This document shows, piece after piece, positions 26,248 to 33,915 of a stretch of DNA of 64,000 bases. The position numbers and the translations under genes are program-made. The DNA is from Mannheimia granulomatis. Lineage in GTDB: Bacteria > Pseudomonadota > Gammaproteobacteria > Enterobacterales > Pasteurellaceae. The notes beneath the pieces were generated by a model. That model was not told the origin of the DNA, did not search any database, and saw only the letters and a program-made list of their open reading frames with translations. Numbering within the stretch: position 1 is the stretch's first letter; each line of letters begins with the position of its first letter. Location of the stretch: assembly GCF_013377255.1 (NCBI RefSeq), contig NZ_CP016614.1, positions 1,682,501 through 1,746,500 on the forward strand, written 5' to 3'.

Positions 26248-26754
26248 ATGAAATTACTGTTTAAATCTATTTTAGTTACTCTACTTTTAGGCAGCAGCTT
26301 CTCTGCTTATGCATTAAAAGGAGATACCGATCAGCCAATTAACATTGATTCCGGCAGTCAATCATTAGATATGACCAGCAATATTGTGACATTTAGTGAC
26401 AATGTGGTGATCACCCAAGGCTCAATTAAAGTAACAGCCGCGAATGTGAAAATCACTCGTCAAGAAGGCAAAAAAGAGACCATTGATGCGACAGGTTCTC
26501 CTGTTACCTTTCAACAAACCTTAGATAACGGAAAACCGGTTAATGGTAAAGGTAATAGTGTACATTATGATTTAAATTCTGAATTTTTAACCTTAATCGG
26601 TAATGCTGAATTAAAGCAACAAGGGAGTTTTATTCGAGCGAATAAAATCACCTATGATGTGAAAAAACAACAACTTAAAGCCACCAGCGGCGGAAAAGCA
26701 CGCGTGAAAACCGTGTTGATTCCAAACGAACTTCAAGATAGCAAGAAAAAATAA
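26248..26754 (+). CDS. lptA: Lipopolysaccharide export system protein LptA
   Basis: LptA forms the periplasmic bridge that carries LPS from LptC to LptD. The 168-residue product has a signal peptide (MKLLFKSILVTLLLGSSFSA, cleavage near YA-LKGD) and an OstA/LptA-type beta-jellyroll with DQPINIDSGSQSLDMTSNIV and FSDNVVITQGSIKVTA repeats. The C-terminus is basic. Length fits the family (E. coli 185 including signal). AAGGAAAA precedes the ATG at 26248; the gap to lptB is 10 bases. Identification is secure. Confidence 0.95.
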   Translation: MKLLFKSILVTLLLGSSFSAYALKGDTDQPINIDSGSQSLDMTSNIVTFSDNVVITQGSIKVTAANVKITRQEGKKETIDATGSPVTFQQTLDNGKPVNGKGNSVHYDLNSEFLTLIGNAELKQQGSFIRANKITYDVKKQQLKATSGGKARVKTVLIPNELQDSKKK

Positions 26755-26764
26755 GGTAGATAAT

Positions 26765-27490
26765 ATGTCTGTGCTTTATGCAGAACATTTAGCAAAAAGT
26801 TATAAACAACGCCAAGTGGTGAAAGATGTAAGCTTGAATGTAAAATCAGGTGAAATTGTCGGCTTACTTGGCCCAAATGGTGCGGGAAAAACGACTACAT
26901 TCTATATGGTGGTAGGCTTGGTTCGCCACGATCAGGGCAAAATCCGCATTGATGACGAAGATATCAGCACACTACCTATGCACGACCGAGCCAAACAAGG
27001 TATTGGCTATCTACCGCAAGAGGCTTCTATTTTCCGCCGTTTGACAGTGTATGATAATTTAATGTCTGTGCTGCAAGTACGTAAAGATATTAATAATGAA
27101 CAACGCAAAGCTCGAGCGGAAGAATTAATTGCTGAATTTCACATCGAACATATCAGAAACAATTTAGGACAATCGCTTTCAGGGGGCGAACGCCGCCGCG
27201 TAGAAATTGCCCGAGCGTTGGCTGCAAATCCTAAATTTATTTTGTTGGATGAGCCTTTTGCCGGTGTTGATCCCATTTCAGTTATCGATATTAAAAAAAT
27301 TATCGTCAATCTAAAAGAACGTGGATTAGGTGTTCTGATTACAGACCATAATGTACGAGAAACTTTAGATGTATGCGAACGTGCCTATATTGTAGGCAGC
27401 GGTGAAATGATAGCCAACGGCACACCACAAGAAGTGCTGGAAAACCCAGATGTAAAACGTGTTTATCTAGGCGATCAATTTAAACTCTAA
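26765..27490 (+). CDS. lptB: LPS export ABC transporter ATP-binding protein LptB
   Basis: LptB powers extraction of LPS from the inner membrane in the LptB2FG complex. The 241-residue product (E. coli 241) has Walker A GPNGAGKTT at 36-44, the Q-loop YLPQEASIFRRLTV typical of LptB, the signature LSGGERRRVEIARAL, Walker B FILLDEPFAGVDP, and switch His in ITDHNVRETLDVCERAY. It is translationally close to lptA and followed by a small GC hairpin before ptsN. In enterics rpoN and hpf follow lptB; here ptsN follows directly. Identification is secure. Confidence 0.97.
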   Translation: MSVLYAEHLAKSYKQRQVVKDVSLNVKSGEIVGLLGPNGAGKTTTFYMVVGLVRHDQGKIRIDDEDISTLPMHDRAKQGIGYLPQEASIFRRLTVYDNLMSVLQVRKDINNEQRKARAEELIAEFHIEHIRNNLGQSLSGGERRRVEIARALAANPKFILLDEPFAGVDPISVIDIKKIIVNLKERGLGVLITDHNVRETLDVCERAYIVGSGEMIANGTPQEVLENPDVKRVYLGDQFKL

Positions 27491-27494
27491 ACTA

Positions 27495-27511
27495 ATCCCC
27501 TTTTGGGGATT
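27495..27511 (+). other. Hairpin between lptB and ptsN
   Basis: AATCCCC (27495-27501) and GGGGATT (27505-27511) pair around a TTTT loop, followed by TCATC. A second small inverted repeat, TCATCTTTAGATGA, follows it. No strong T-run is present, so partial attenuation or processing before ptsN is the most that can be suggested. Confidence 0.45.
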
Positions 27512-27531
27512 TCATCTTTAGATGAAAAATT

Positions 27532-28086
27532 ATGACAAAATTAACTGATTTTTTAAGCCCTGAAAATATTCGCCAGGGGGTGTTAGTTTCAAGCAAAAAA
27601 CGGGCATTAGAAACTGTAGGCAAAATCATTGCTCAATCGTTAAATAATAAAGTAAATCATATTCAGCAAAATACTGAACAGTTAGAAAGACCAGAAGAAA
27701 ATGAACTTATTTGCCCAATTGAATGTTTTGCTAATTTATTTAAACGAGAAAAACTTGGTACTACCGGCTTAAATCAAGGCATTGCCCTTCCTCACGCCAA
27801 ACTTCCGGCTTGCGAAGCACTGGCAATAGATAAACCTGTCGCGGTTTTCTTGCAGTTAGAAGAAGGGATTGAGTATGAAGCACAAGATAATAAAGAAGTT
27901 GATTTAATTTATGCTATCATGTTCCCGGAAAACAACTGCATGCAATATAAGCACTGCTTACCGGAAATTGCACGCCAATTATCGGATAAAGCATTACTTA
28001 AACAGCTCCGAGCAGCAGAATCTGAAGAAGATATTTGGCAAATTTTAATGTATGCTGATAATCATACAGTCAAAATTGAAGAATAA
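27532..28086 (+). CDS. ptsN: PTS IIA-like nitrogen regulatory protein PtsN
   Basis: PtsN (EIIA-Ntr) is the output protein of the nitrogen phosphotransferase chain and in enterics controls potassium handling and other targets. The 184-residue product has the phosphorylated histidine as His88 in NQGIALPHAK. Typical members have about 150-165 residues; this one carries a polar insertion of roughly 20 residues (about 42-62, rich in Asn, Gln and Glu) before the LFKREKLGTTGL segment. The ribosome site is weak. It lies between lptB and rapZ; rpoN and hpf, its usual upstream neighbours in enterics, are missing. The function without sigma-54 is unclear. Family call is firm. Confidence 0.9.
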   Translation: MTKLTDFLSPENIRQGVLVSSKKRALETVGKIIAQSLNNKVNHIQQNTEQLERPEENELICPIECFANLFKREKLGTTGLNQGIALPHAKLPACEALAIDKPVAVFLQLEEGIEYEAQDNKEVDLIYAIMFPENNCMQYKHCLPEIARQLSDKALLKQLRAAESEEDIWQILMYADNHTVKIEE

Positions 28087-28098
28087 TGTTGAGGCTAT

Positions 28099-28965
28099 AT
28101 GGAATTGATCATCATCAGCGGGCGTTCCGGTTCCGGCAAATCGGTTGCATTAAGAGCACTAGAAGATGCAGGCTATTACTGCGTAGATAATATTCCTCTG
28201 CCACTTATCCCAAGCTTAACCGAATACCTTAGCAAAGAAAAGCTCTCTGCAGTAATAAGCTTAGATATCCGTAATTTACCAGATACGCCAAAAGCGATTG
28301 ATGAATTACTTTCCCAGCTTATGCCATTAAATACTAAGTTGATCTTTTTAGATTGCGAACGCAATACGCTTATTCGCCGCTATAGTGATTCTCGCCGCAT
28401 TCATCCGCTTTCAACCCAAGATGATCTTTCGCTTGAAAGTGCTATCGACCTTGAGCAAAAACTGCTTGAACCGCTGGAACAAAATGCCAATTACATTATT
28501 GATACCAGCAATATTTCCTCACACGAACTGGCAGAAAATCTCCGTAATATTCTTCAAGGCTCAAGCGATAAAGAATTAAAGATTATTTTTGAATCATTTG
28601 GTTTTAAATACGGCTTGCCTGCTGATGCCGATTATGTGTTTGACGTTCGATTTTTACCTAATCCTCATTGGAATCCGGAACTACGTCCGATGACGGGCTT
28701 AGAGCAACCTGTCATTGACTTTTTAGACCGCCAAACTGAGGTGCATAATTTTATCTACCATACCCGAACCTATTTGGAAATGTGGCTACCTATGTTAGAA
28801 CAAAATAACCGCAGTTACCTAACAATTGCAATAGGCTGCACGGGTGGAAAACATCGTTCTGTGTATATTACAGAACAGTTGGCGAAATATTTCCAAGCGA
28901 AAGGGAAAAACGTTCAAATTCGCCATAAGAGTTTGGAAAAACACCATAAGAAATCTACAGATTGA
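28099..28965 (+). CDS. rapZ: RNase adapter protein RapZ
   Basis: RapZ binds nucleotides and small RNA; in E. coli it directs RNase E to GlmZ and so controls glucosamine-6-phosphate synthesis. The 288-residue product (E. coli 284) has Walker A GRSGSGKS at residues 8-15, the DAGYYCVDNIPLPLIP segment, and a C-terminal domain with GCTGGKHRSVYITEQL followed by a basic tail (RHKSLEKHHKKSTD) as in enteric RapZ. It follows ptsN by 12 bases, the usual order. Npr, which follows it in E. coli, is not here. An uptake-signal pair follows. Identification is secure; a GlmZ pathway in this organism is not shown. Confidence 0.95.
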   Translation: MELIIISGRSGSGKSVALRALEDAGYYCVDNIPLPLIPSLTEYLSKEKLSAVISLDIRNLPDTPKAIDELLSQLMPLNTKLIFLDCERNTLIRRYSDSRRIHPLSTQDDLSLESAIDLEQKLLEPLEQNANYIIDTSNISSHELAENLRNILQGSSDKELKIIFESFGFKYGLPADADYVFDVRFLPNPHWNPELRPMTGLEQPVIDFLDRQTEVHNFIYHTRTYLEMWLPMLEQNNRSYLTIAIGCTGGKHRSVYITEQLAKYFQAKGKNVQIRHKSLEKHHKKSTD

Positions 28966-28972
28966 TAATTCT

Positions 28973-29020
28973 ACAAGCGGTTAAATTTCAGTAAAATTTT
29001 GCAAAAATTCAACCGCTTGT
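28973..29020. terminator. Inverted uptake-signal pair after rapZ
   Basis: ACAAGCGGTT (28973-28982) and AACCGCTTGT (29011-29020) are exact complements with a 28-base loop. It probably ends the lpt-ptsN-rapZ transcript before the next gene at 29047. Confidence 0.6.
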
Positions 29021-29046
29021 TTCAACTAATTAATACACTATTGCCT

Positions 29047-30231
29047 ATGAAATCTACAGATATTGTTATTATTGGTGGAGGAATGGTCGGGCTAGCGCTC
29101 GCCGGGTTACTCAAAGACGCGCCTTGCAAAATTACAATCATTGAAAAAAATATGCCAACATTCGATGCCGATACGATATTCCACCGTGTCAGTGCCATTA
29201 ACGCCAGCAGCCAAAAAATGTTGGAACAGATTGGTGCTTTTCAGCATATTCCGTCAGCACGCATTTCTCCTTATTCGGAAATGTGTGTCTGGGAAAAAGA
29301 CAGTTTTGCAAATATCCATTTTGATAATAATGATAGTGAAATTAAACAACTCGGACTCTCACAACTTGGCTTTATCTTAGAAAACCAAGTAATTCAACAT
29401 TCTCTTTGGCGGCAAGTTTCTACTCAATCAAATGTTGACTATATTGTCGCTATGCCTCAAACCTTAGGTATTAGCGATAACGGGGCTTTTTTAACACTGG
29501 ATAACGGTGAAATGATTTCAGCCAAATTAGTGGTAGGGGCTGACGGAGCGAATTCTTGGGTACGTAACCAAACTCAAATTCCATTAACCAGCCGTGACTA
29601 TCAACATACTGCGTTAGTCTGTAATGTGAAAACCAGCGAAAAACACGGTAAAACTGCGCGTCAGATTTTTGCTGAGGATAGCATTCTCGCGTTTCTACCA
29701 TTGGCAGACGAAAATTTAAGTTCAATTGTATGGTCATTACCGCCAATAAAGGCAGATGAGCTAAAAAATTGCAGTGAACAGGAATTTAATAAGGCACTTA
29801 CTATCGCCTTTGACAACCGCTTAGGCTTATGCGAATTGCAAAGTTTACGCGAAATTTACCCGCTTACCGCACGCTATGCCCGCGATTTCGCTCAATCAAG
29901 AGTGGCATTAGTTGGCGATGCCGCCCATACTATCCACCCGCTTGCCGGTCTTGGAGTAAATTTAGGCTTTACCGATGTTGCCACACTCGCCAAGGAAATC
30001 CAAACACATTTAGCAAACGGTGAGGACATCGGAGAATACCGCCATTTACGTCAATTTGAACGCGAACGCAAAGCCGAAGCGGTAAAACTATTAGTTGCAA
30101 TGGAAGGACTAAAACAACTTTTCCACGGTAATCATCCTATAAAAAAACTGTTTAGAGGATTAGGGCTAAATGCTACTGATCAGCTACCATTTATAAAAAA
30201 GCTGCTTATTCAACAAGCAATTCACCTTTAA
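29047..30231 (+). CDS. UbiH/UbiF/UbiI-family FAD-dependent monooxygenase (ubiquinone biosynthesis)
   Basis: Members hydroxylate the aromatic ring in ubiquinone biosynthesis. From the ATG at 29047 the protein is 394 residues. The frame extends back to 28999, but that part overlaps the uptake-signal pair and is rejected. FAD motifs are the dinucleotide fold DIVIIGGGMVGLALAG near the N-terminus, the GADGANSWVR segment, and the second FAD motif VALVGDAAHTIHPLAGLGVN. The family has several paralogues (UbiF, UbiH, UbiI/VisC) acting on different ring positions, and sequence alone does not let me choose; length fits all. ubiG and ubiK also lie in this window but are not adjacent. Family sure, position specificity not. 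Confidence 0.85.
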   Translation: MKSTDIVIIGGGMVGLALAGLLKDAPCKITIIEKNMPTFDADTIFHRVSAINASSQKMLEQIGAFQHIPSARISPYSEMCVWEKDSFANIHFDNNDSEIKQLGLSQLGFILENQVIQHSLWRQVSTQSNVDYIVAMPQTLGISDNGAFLTLDNGEMISAKLVVGADGANSWVRNQTQIPLTSRDYQHTALVCNVKTSEKHGKTARQIFAEDSILAFLPLADENLSSIVWSLPPIKADELKNCSEQEFNKALTIAFDNRLGLCELQSLREIYPLTARYARDFAQSRVALVGDAAHTIHPLAGLGVNLGFTDVATLAKEIQTHLANGEDIGEYRHLRQFERERKAEAVKLLVAMEGLKQLFHGNHPIKKLFRGLGLNATDQLPFIKKLLIQQAIHL

Positions 30232-30363
30232 AATGTAAATTTAATTGAGATAGCGTAAATATTCCCGATTTTGTGAACTAATAATAACATTATCTGTCTA
30301 TTTGTTGGTACAATATCGTATCCCTAGTCGGGTTTCTTTTTATTTTCATTTAAGGATTTTTTA

Positions 30364-30939
30364 ATGAACAAATTAACTAAAATCAGTGCAACAGCATTAG
30401 TTGCTTTATTCTTAGCAGCATGTGATAAACCAGAGCAAAAAGCACCTGTGGCAGAGCCTGCAAAAACAACTGAATCTGTACCGGCAGCTCAAGCTCCTGC
30501 AACAGAAACAGCTAAACCAATGGTTGAAGCACCAACAGAAGCAGCTAAAGCAGATTACCAAAAGCTAGTTGACTGGAATGTTGCTCAAGAAAAAACAATG
30601 GCTACAGCACAAGCTGAATTACAACAAAAATTAGCAACTCAAGATCCGAAACAGATGCAAGAAGGCTTAACAGTATTCAACCAAAAAGTATCTGAGGTTG
30701 TAAAAAGTTTAGAAAGTATCGAAGTTTCTGATGCTCAAATCAAAGCATTTAAAGAAAAAACAAAATCTGTATTAACACTTTCAAGTGAAGTGCTATCTGA
30801 ACAAGTTAAAACAATGGCAACACCAAATGACCAAGCTTTAGTAGAAGCACTGCAGAAAAAAACTCAAGCCTTAATTGAAGAAGGTAATGAGCTACAAAAA
30901 CTCAATGCTGAGTTACAACAAAGATTTACAGCTAAATAA
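30364..30939 (+). CDS. Small helical lipoprotein (paralogue 1)
   Basis: I do not recognise a named family. The 191-residue product has a lipoprotein signal ending LFLAAC, Cys20 being the lipidation site, followed by Asp at +2, which in E. coli favours inner-membrane retention. A Pro/Ala/Glu/Thr-rich linker runs to about residue 65, then a mostly helical, Gln/Lys/Glu-rich domain that may form a coiled coil. The next gene encodes a clear paralogue: both have an (A/Q)DYxxL(V/R)xW...AQEK start to the mature domain and a K(T/D)K(S/T)...VLTL motif. AAGGATTTT precedes the ATG. A strong terminator follows. Function unknown. Confidence 0.8.
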   Translation: MNKLTKISATALVALFLAACDKPEQKAPVAEPAKTTESVPAAQAPATETAKPMVEAPTEAAKADYQKLVDWNVAQEKTMATAQAELQQKLATQDPKQMQEGLTVFNQKVSEVVKSLESIEVSDAQIKAFKEKTKSVLTLSSEVLSEQVKTMATPNDQALVEALQKKTQALIEEGNELQKLNAELQQRFTAK

Positions 30940-30952
30940 TTTAGCGCTCAAA

Positions 30953-30992
30953 TTCAGAAGCTAGAGTGTTTTGCTCTAGCTTTTTTTCTGAA
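30953..30992 (+). terminator. Rho-independent terminator after lipoprotein 1
   Basis: AAGCTAGAG (30958-30966) and CTCTAGCTT (30974-30982) form a perfect stem with a 7-base loop, extended outward by TTCAG/CTGAA, with seven T residues at 30981-30987. It separates the two paralogous lipoprotein genes. Confidence 0.88.
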
Positions 30993-31007
30993 TAACAAGG
31001 AATCATC

Positions 31008-31565
31008 ATGAATACATTAACTAAAGTAGGTCTATCTGCATTATTGACGATTTTTTTAACCGCTTGTGAGAAACCATCATCTCCCGAAGTACAAAAATCG
31101 GAACAAACTCCAAGTCAAACACAAGAAAAAGTAGAAGAATCAAAAGATACCGGTGCACAAGACTATAAAGCATTACGTGAATGGCAAGATGCACAAGAAA
31201 AAGCGCTACGCGATACAATTAGCAGCGCCACAAATAAGCTCAATGAAAAACAAAAAAACGATGCTGCATTAATGCAAGAAACGGTTAATCAGGCTTTATT
31301 ATCTCAACTTGAAAATATCAAAACCAGTGCTGAAAACCTAAATATTCAAAATGCTGAAGTGAAAGCGCTTAAAGATAAAACATTAGAAGTGCTGACTCTA
31401 GGCACTGAAATGATTGTTGAAGGTGCCAAAATGGAGAAAAATCCAACTCCAGAGGCTCATAAAGCCTTTGGTGAATTACAAACCAGACTCAACCAAGTGG
31501 CTGAACAAGGGCAGCAATTAGAAAAAGCATTAAAAGCAAAATACGAGCCAGCTCCACAGCAATAA
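31008..31565 (+). CDS. Small helical lipoprotein (paralogue 2)
   Basis: This 185-residue lipoprotein is a diverged tandem copy of the preceding one. The signal ends IFLTAC with lipidation Cys20, but +2 is Glu rather than Asp, so sorting may differ. A perfect uptake core (31059-31067) encodes the Thr-Ala-Cys of the lipobox. After a Ser/Gln/Glu linker the mature domain starts AQDYKALREWQDAQEKALRD, matching paralogue 1, and continues as Gln/Asn/Glu-rich helices. The end QQLEKALKAKYEPAPQQ is charged. AAGGAATC precedes the ATG at 31008. It has its own upstream and downstream terminators. No function is recognised; a shared envelope role is only a guess. Confidence 0.8.
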   Translation: MNTLTKVGLSALLTIFLTACEKPSSPEVQKSEQTPSQTQEKVEESKDTGAQDYKALREWQDAQEKALRDTISSATNKLNEKQKNDAALMQETVNQALLSQLENIKTSAENLNIQNAEVKALKDKTLEVLTLGTEMIVEGAKMEKNPTPEAHKAFGELQTRLNQVAEQGQQLEKALKAKYEPAPQQ

Positions 31566-31566
31566 T

Positions 31567-31603
31567 AAAAAATGGTACATATTAAAAGTATGTACCATTT
31601 TTT
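31567..31603. terminator. Bidirectional terminator between lipoprotein 2 and asd
   Basis: AAAAAATGGTACATA (31567-31581) pairs exactly with TATGTACCATTTTTT (31589-31603) over 15 bp with a 7-base loop. A- and T-runs on both sides allow it to work in both directions between these convergent genes. Confidence 0.9.
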
Positions 31604-31621
31604 CATTTTCAGCAGTTTAAA

Positions 31622-32737
31622 CTATTGTGTTAATTGCACTAAAATACGACGAACAGGTTCTGCAGCACCCCATAGTAATTGATCCCCTACGGTAAATGCC
31701 GCTAAGTATTCAGGCCCCATAGCTAGTTTACGTAAACGTCCAACAGGTACACTTAATGTACCTGTTACTTTAGCAGGCGTTAACTCACGTAATGTCGTTT
31801 CTTTATCGTTCGGAATCACTTTCACCCATTCGTTATAAGCTGCGATGATTTGCTCGATTTCTGCTAGTGGAATATCTTTTTTCAGTTTAATAGTAAATGC
31901 CTGGCTATGGCAACGTAATGCACCAATACGCACACATAAGCCATCAACAGGGATTGGGTTATCACTTAATCCTAAAATTTTGTTAGTTTCCGCATAACCT
32001 TTCCACTCTTCTTTGGTTTGCCCTGTTTCAGGTAATAATTTGTCGATCCAAGGGATTAGGCTACCACCTAAGGCTGCGCCGAAATTCTCTGTTGGGAAAT
32101 CTTCAGCACGCATTTTAGCAGTTACTTTACGCTCAATATCTAAAATCGAAGAGGCCGGATTTGCTAATTCAGCTTGTACGGAGTCACGTAATTCTCCCAT
32201 TTGTGAAAGCAGCTCACGCATATTTTTTGCACCAGCTCCTGACGCTGCTTGGTAAGTTGCAACAGAAACCCATTCAACCAAATCTTTCTCAAATAATCCA
32301 CCAATAGCCATTAACATTAAGCTAACAGTACAGTTTCCACCAACGAATGTTTTAATGCCATTTTTCAGACCTTCTGAAATAACATGCTGGTTTACAGGAT
32401 CTAATACGATAATGGCATCATCTTGCATACGAAGTGCAGAAGCTGCATCGACCCAATAACCGTTCCAGCCGGTTGCTTTTAATTTTGGATAGACTTCGTT
32501 GGTGTAGTCACCACCTTGACAGGTAACGATAATGTCTAATTTTTGTAATTCTTCAATATCAAAGGCATTTTTCAATTCGCCTGCATATTTACCGGCAAAA
32601 ACAGGGGCCTTTTGACCCGCTTGTGAAGTGGTGAAAAAAATCGGATTAATGTTAGCGAAATTGTTTTCTTCAACCATACGGTCCATTAAAACTGAACCAA
32701 CCATACCACGCCAACCGATAAAACCTACGTTTTGCAT
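31622..32737 (-). CDS. asd: Aspartate-semialdehyde dehydrogenase
   Basis: Asd makes aspartate-semialdehyde, the branch-point for lysine, diaminopimelate, threonine and methionine. From the ATG at 32737 the protein is 371 residues (E. coli 367), beginning MQNVGFIGWRGMVGSVLMDR. The frame extends 6 codons to 32755, but GGAG is spaced for 32737. The catalytic Cys136 is in VGGNCTVSLM, and the substrate-binding CHSQAFTIK segment follows. Methionine transport genes and a MetJ box lie about 11 kb away but are not linked to asd. It is convergent with lipoprotein 2 and divergent from sodC. Identification is secure. Confidence 0.96.
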   Translation of the reverse strand: MQNVGFIGWRGMVGSVLMDRMVEENNFANINPIFFTTSQAGQKAPVFAGKYAGELKNAFDIEELQKLDIIVTCQGGDYTNEVYPKLKATGWNGYWVDAASALRMQDDAIIVLDPVNQHVISEGLKNGIKTFVGGNCTVSLMLMAIGGLFEKDLVEWVSVATYQAASGAGAKNMRELLSQMGELRDSVQAELANPASSILDIERKVTAKMRAEDFPTENFGAALGGSLIPWIDKLLPETGQTKEEWKGYAETNKILGLSDNPIPVDGLCVRIGALRCHSQAFTIKLKKDIPLAEIEQIIAAYNEWVKVIPNDKETTLRELTPAKVTGTLSVPVGRLRKLAMGPEYLAAFTVGDQLLWGAAEPVRRILVQLTQ

Positions 32738-32841
32738 TGTGTTTGCTCCTACCAAGAGATAAAAAATTAATTGTTGTTAAGGTAGGAATAAATACAGGAT
32801 TTCGAGTGAAAAATCAATGTTTTTTGTTGATTTGTAAAGTT

Positions 32842-32871
32842 TTGACAAAATTTGACCGCTATGGTTAAAAT
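32842..32871 (+). promoter_or_regulatory. Probable sigma-70 promoter of sodC
   Basis: TTGACA at 32842-32847 and TAAAAT at 32866-32871, with an 18-base spacer, form a plausible promoter about 55 bases before the sodC start. The -35 is perfect and the -10 is weaker. A partial uptake core (GACCGCT) lies in the spacer. Confidence 0.5.
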
Positions 32872-32925
32872 AACAAAGTGCCAGCTAGGCAGAAAATTAG
32901 CACTTAAAAGGAGAATTTTATAAAA

Positions 32926-33468
32926 ATGAAAGCAGCTTTATCTATTGTATTAAGTTCTTTAGTACTAAGTTCAACCGCTGTATTTGCTACAGAGCAACCG
33001 GCAAAAATTGTCGTTAACATCCAGCAACTTGATGTAGAAAAAGGCAATAAAGATATTGGTACTATTGAAATTACCGAATCTGCGTATGGGTTAGTTTTTA
33101 CACCTAATTTAACGCATCTAAGTGAAGGCTTACATGGTTTTCATATTCATGAAAATCCAAGTTGTGAAGCAAAGGAAAAAGAGGGAAAACTAACAGCTGG
33201 TCTAGCTGCTGGTGGTCATTGGAGTCCTAATAAAAAAGCAACTCACGGCTTACCATGGTCTGACGATGCTCATTTGGGCGACCTTCCCGCATTAACCGTA
33301 CTTCATGATGGGTCAGCAACTAACCCAGTATTAGCTCCTCGCTTAAAGAAATTAGAAGAAGTTAAAGGTCGTTCTTTGATGATCCACGCAGGTGGAGATA
33401 ATCACTCAGATCATCCAGCACCTCTTGGTGGGGGCGGAGCACGTATGGCGTGTGGAGTAATTAAATAA
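32926..33468 (+). CDS. sodC: Periplasmic copper/zinc superoxide dismutase
   Basis: SodC converts periplasmic superoxide to hydrogen peroxide and oxygen and helps pathogens resist host oxidative burst. The 180-residue product has a signal peptide ending near STAVFA (about residue 21). Copper ligands are His73, His75, His98 and His154; zinc ligands include His98, His107, His116 and Asp119. Cys80 and Cys176 form the family disulfide (NPSCEA and MACGVI). The electrostatic loop LGGGGARMACG is intact. AAAGGAG precedes the ATG at 32926. It is divergent from asd and followed by its own terminator. Identification is secure. Confidence 0.97.
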   Translation: MKAALSIVLSSLVLSSTAVFATEQPAKIVVNIQQLDVEKGNKDIGTIEITESAYGLVFTPNLTHLSEGLHGFHIHENPSCEAKEKEGKLTAGLAAGGHWSPNKKATHGLPWSDDAHLGDLPALTVLHDGSATNPVLAPRLKKLEEVKGRSLMIHAGGDNHSDHPAPLGGGGARMACGVIK

Positions 33469-33487
33469 AATTTGATCTAAATTAGAG

Positions 33488-33531
33488 AAGTGTTGGTTTT
33501 AGCATTATATTTCCAACACTTTATTTATTTT
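33488..33531 (+). terminator. Terminator after sodC
   Basis: AAGTGTTGG (33488-33496) pairs with CCAACACTT (33513-33521) over 9 bp with a 16-base loop, followed by a T-rich run TATTTATTTTT. Confidence 0.75.
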
Positions 33532-33572
33532 TAACGTTAAAATAAACCAACTTTATTTTTAAGGACTACATT

Positions 33573-33860
33573 ATGTCACATAAACTATCTCGTCGAGTAA
33601 TTCCTGAGCAACTCTATTTTTGCCAATCTTCTCCTGTTTATATTCCACTTTTTTTTGCAGATAAAACCAAAAAGGTGCAGGCAGTATGGGAGTTAGAAAT
33701 GGACAATGGCGAACGTAATTCGGGTACGGTAAAACGCAACCGTATCCAGTTTACTAATTTACCAATTGGTCAGCACAAATTAACGTTGATTGTTGGAAAA
33801 CCATTATTAGGAAAAGGCGTTAATATTTATCACTCAGTGTTAAATATTAGTGAAAAATAG
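33573..33860 (+). CDS. Orphan protein resembling the MalQ N-terminal domain
   Basis: This 95-residue protein has no signal peptide and no domain other than a predicted small beta-sandwich. By eye it aligns with residues 45-115 of the local MalQ: both read FYxQ..P.(F/Y)(L/I)P..(L/F)A(N/D)K, then W(Q/E)L(Q/E)(L/M), an SG.(I/V)K strand, and LP(L/I)G.H(Q/K)L.L. It stops where MalQ continues into the catalytic barrel. AAGGACTACATT precedes the ATG at 33573, and it has its own terminator, so it looks like a real expressed gene rather than debris. It lies between sodC and fdhE, 12 kb from malQ. It could be a carbohydrate-binding accessory domain or a duplicated MalQ fragment. Function unknown. Confidence 0.7.
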   Translation: MSHKLSRRVIPEQLYFCQSSPVYIPLFFADKTKKVQAVWELEMDNGERNSGTVKRNRIQFTNLPIGQHKLTLIVGKPLLGKGVNIYHSVLNISEK

Positions 33861-33870
33861 TATTTCAACC

Positions 33871-33903
33871 ATAAGGCAAGATGATTTCTTGCCTTATATT
33901 TTT
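33871..33903 (+). terminator. Terminator between the orphan gene and fdhE
   Basis: ATAAGGCAAGA (33871-33881) pairs exactly with TCTTGCCTTAT (33887-33897), loop TGATT, followed by ATTTTT. It ends the orphan gene; the minus-strand side lacks a T-run. Confidence 0.85.
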
Positions 33904-33915
33904 AGATTGTCCTAC

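Noticed and set aside
3505..32869. The 15-mer ACCGCTATGGTTAAA occurs both upstream of gyrA (3505-3519) and upstream of sodC (32855-32869).
   Set aside because: A few repeated 15-mers are expected by chance in 64 kb when both strands are counted, and both copies partly match the uptake-signal core. No shared function is apparent.
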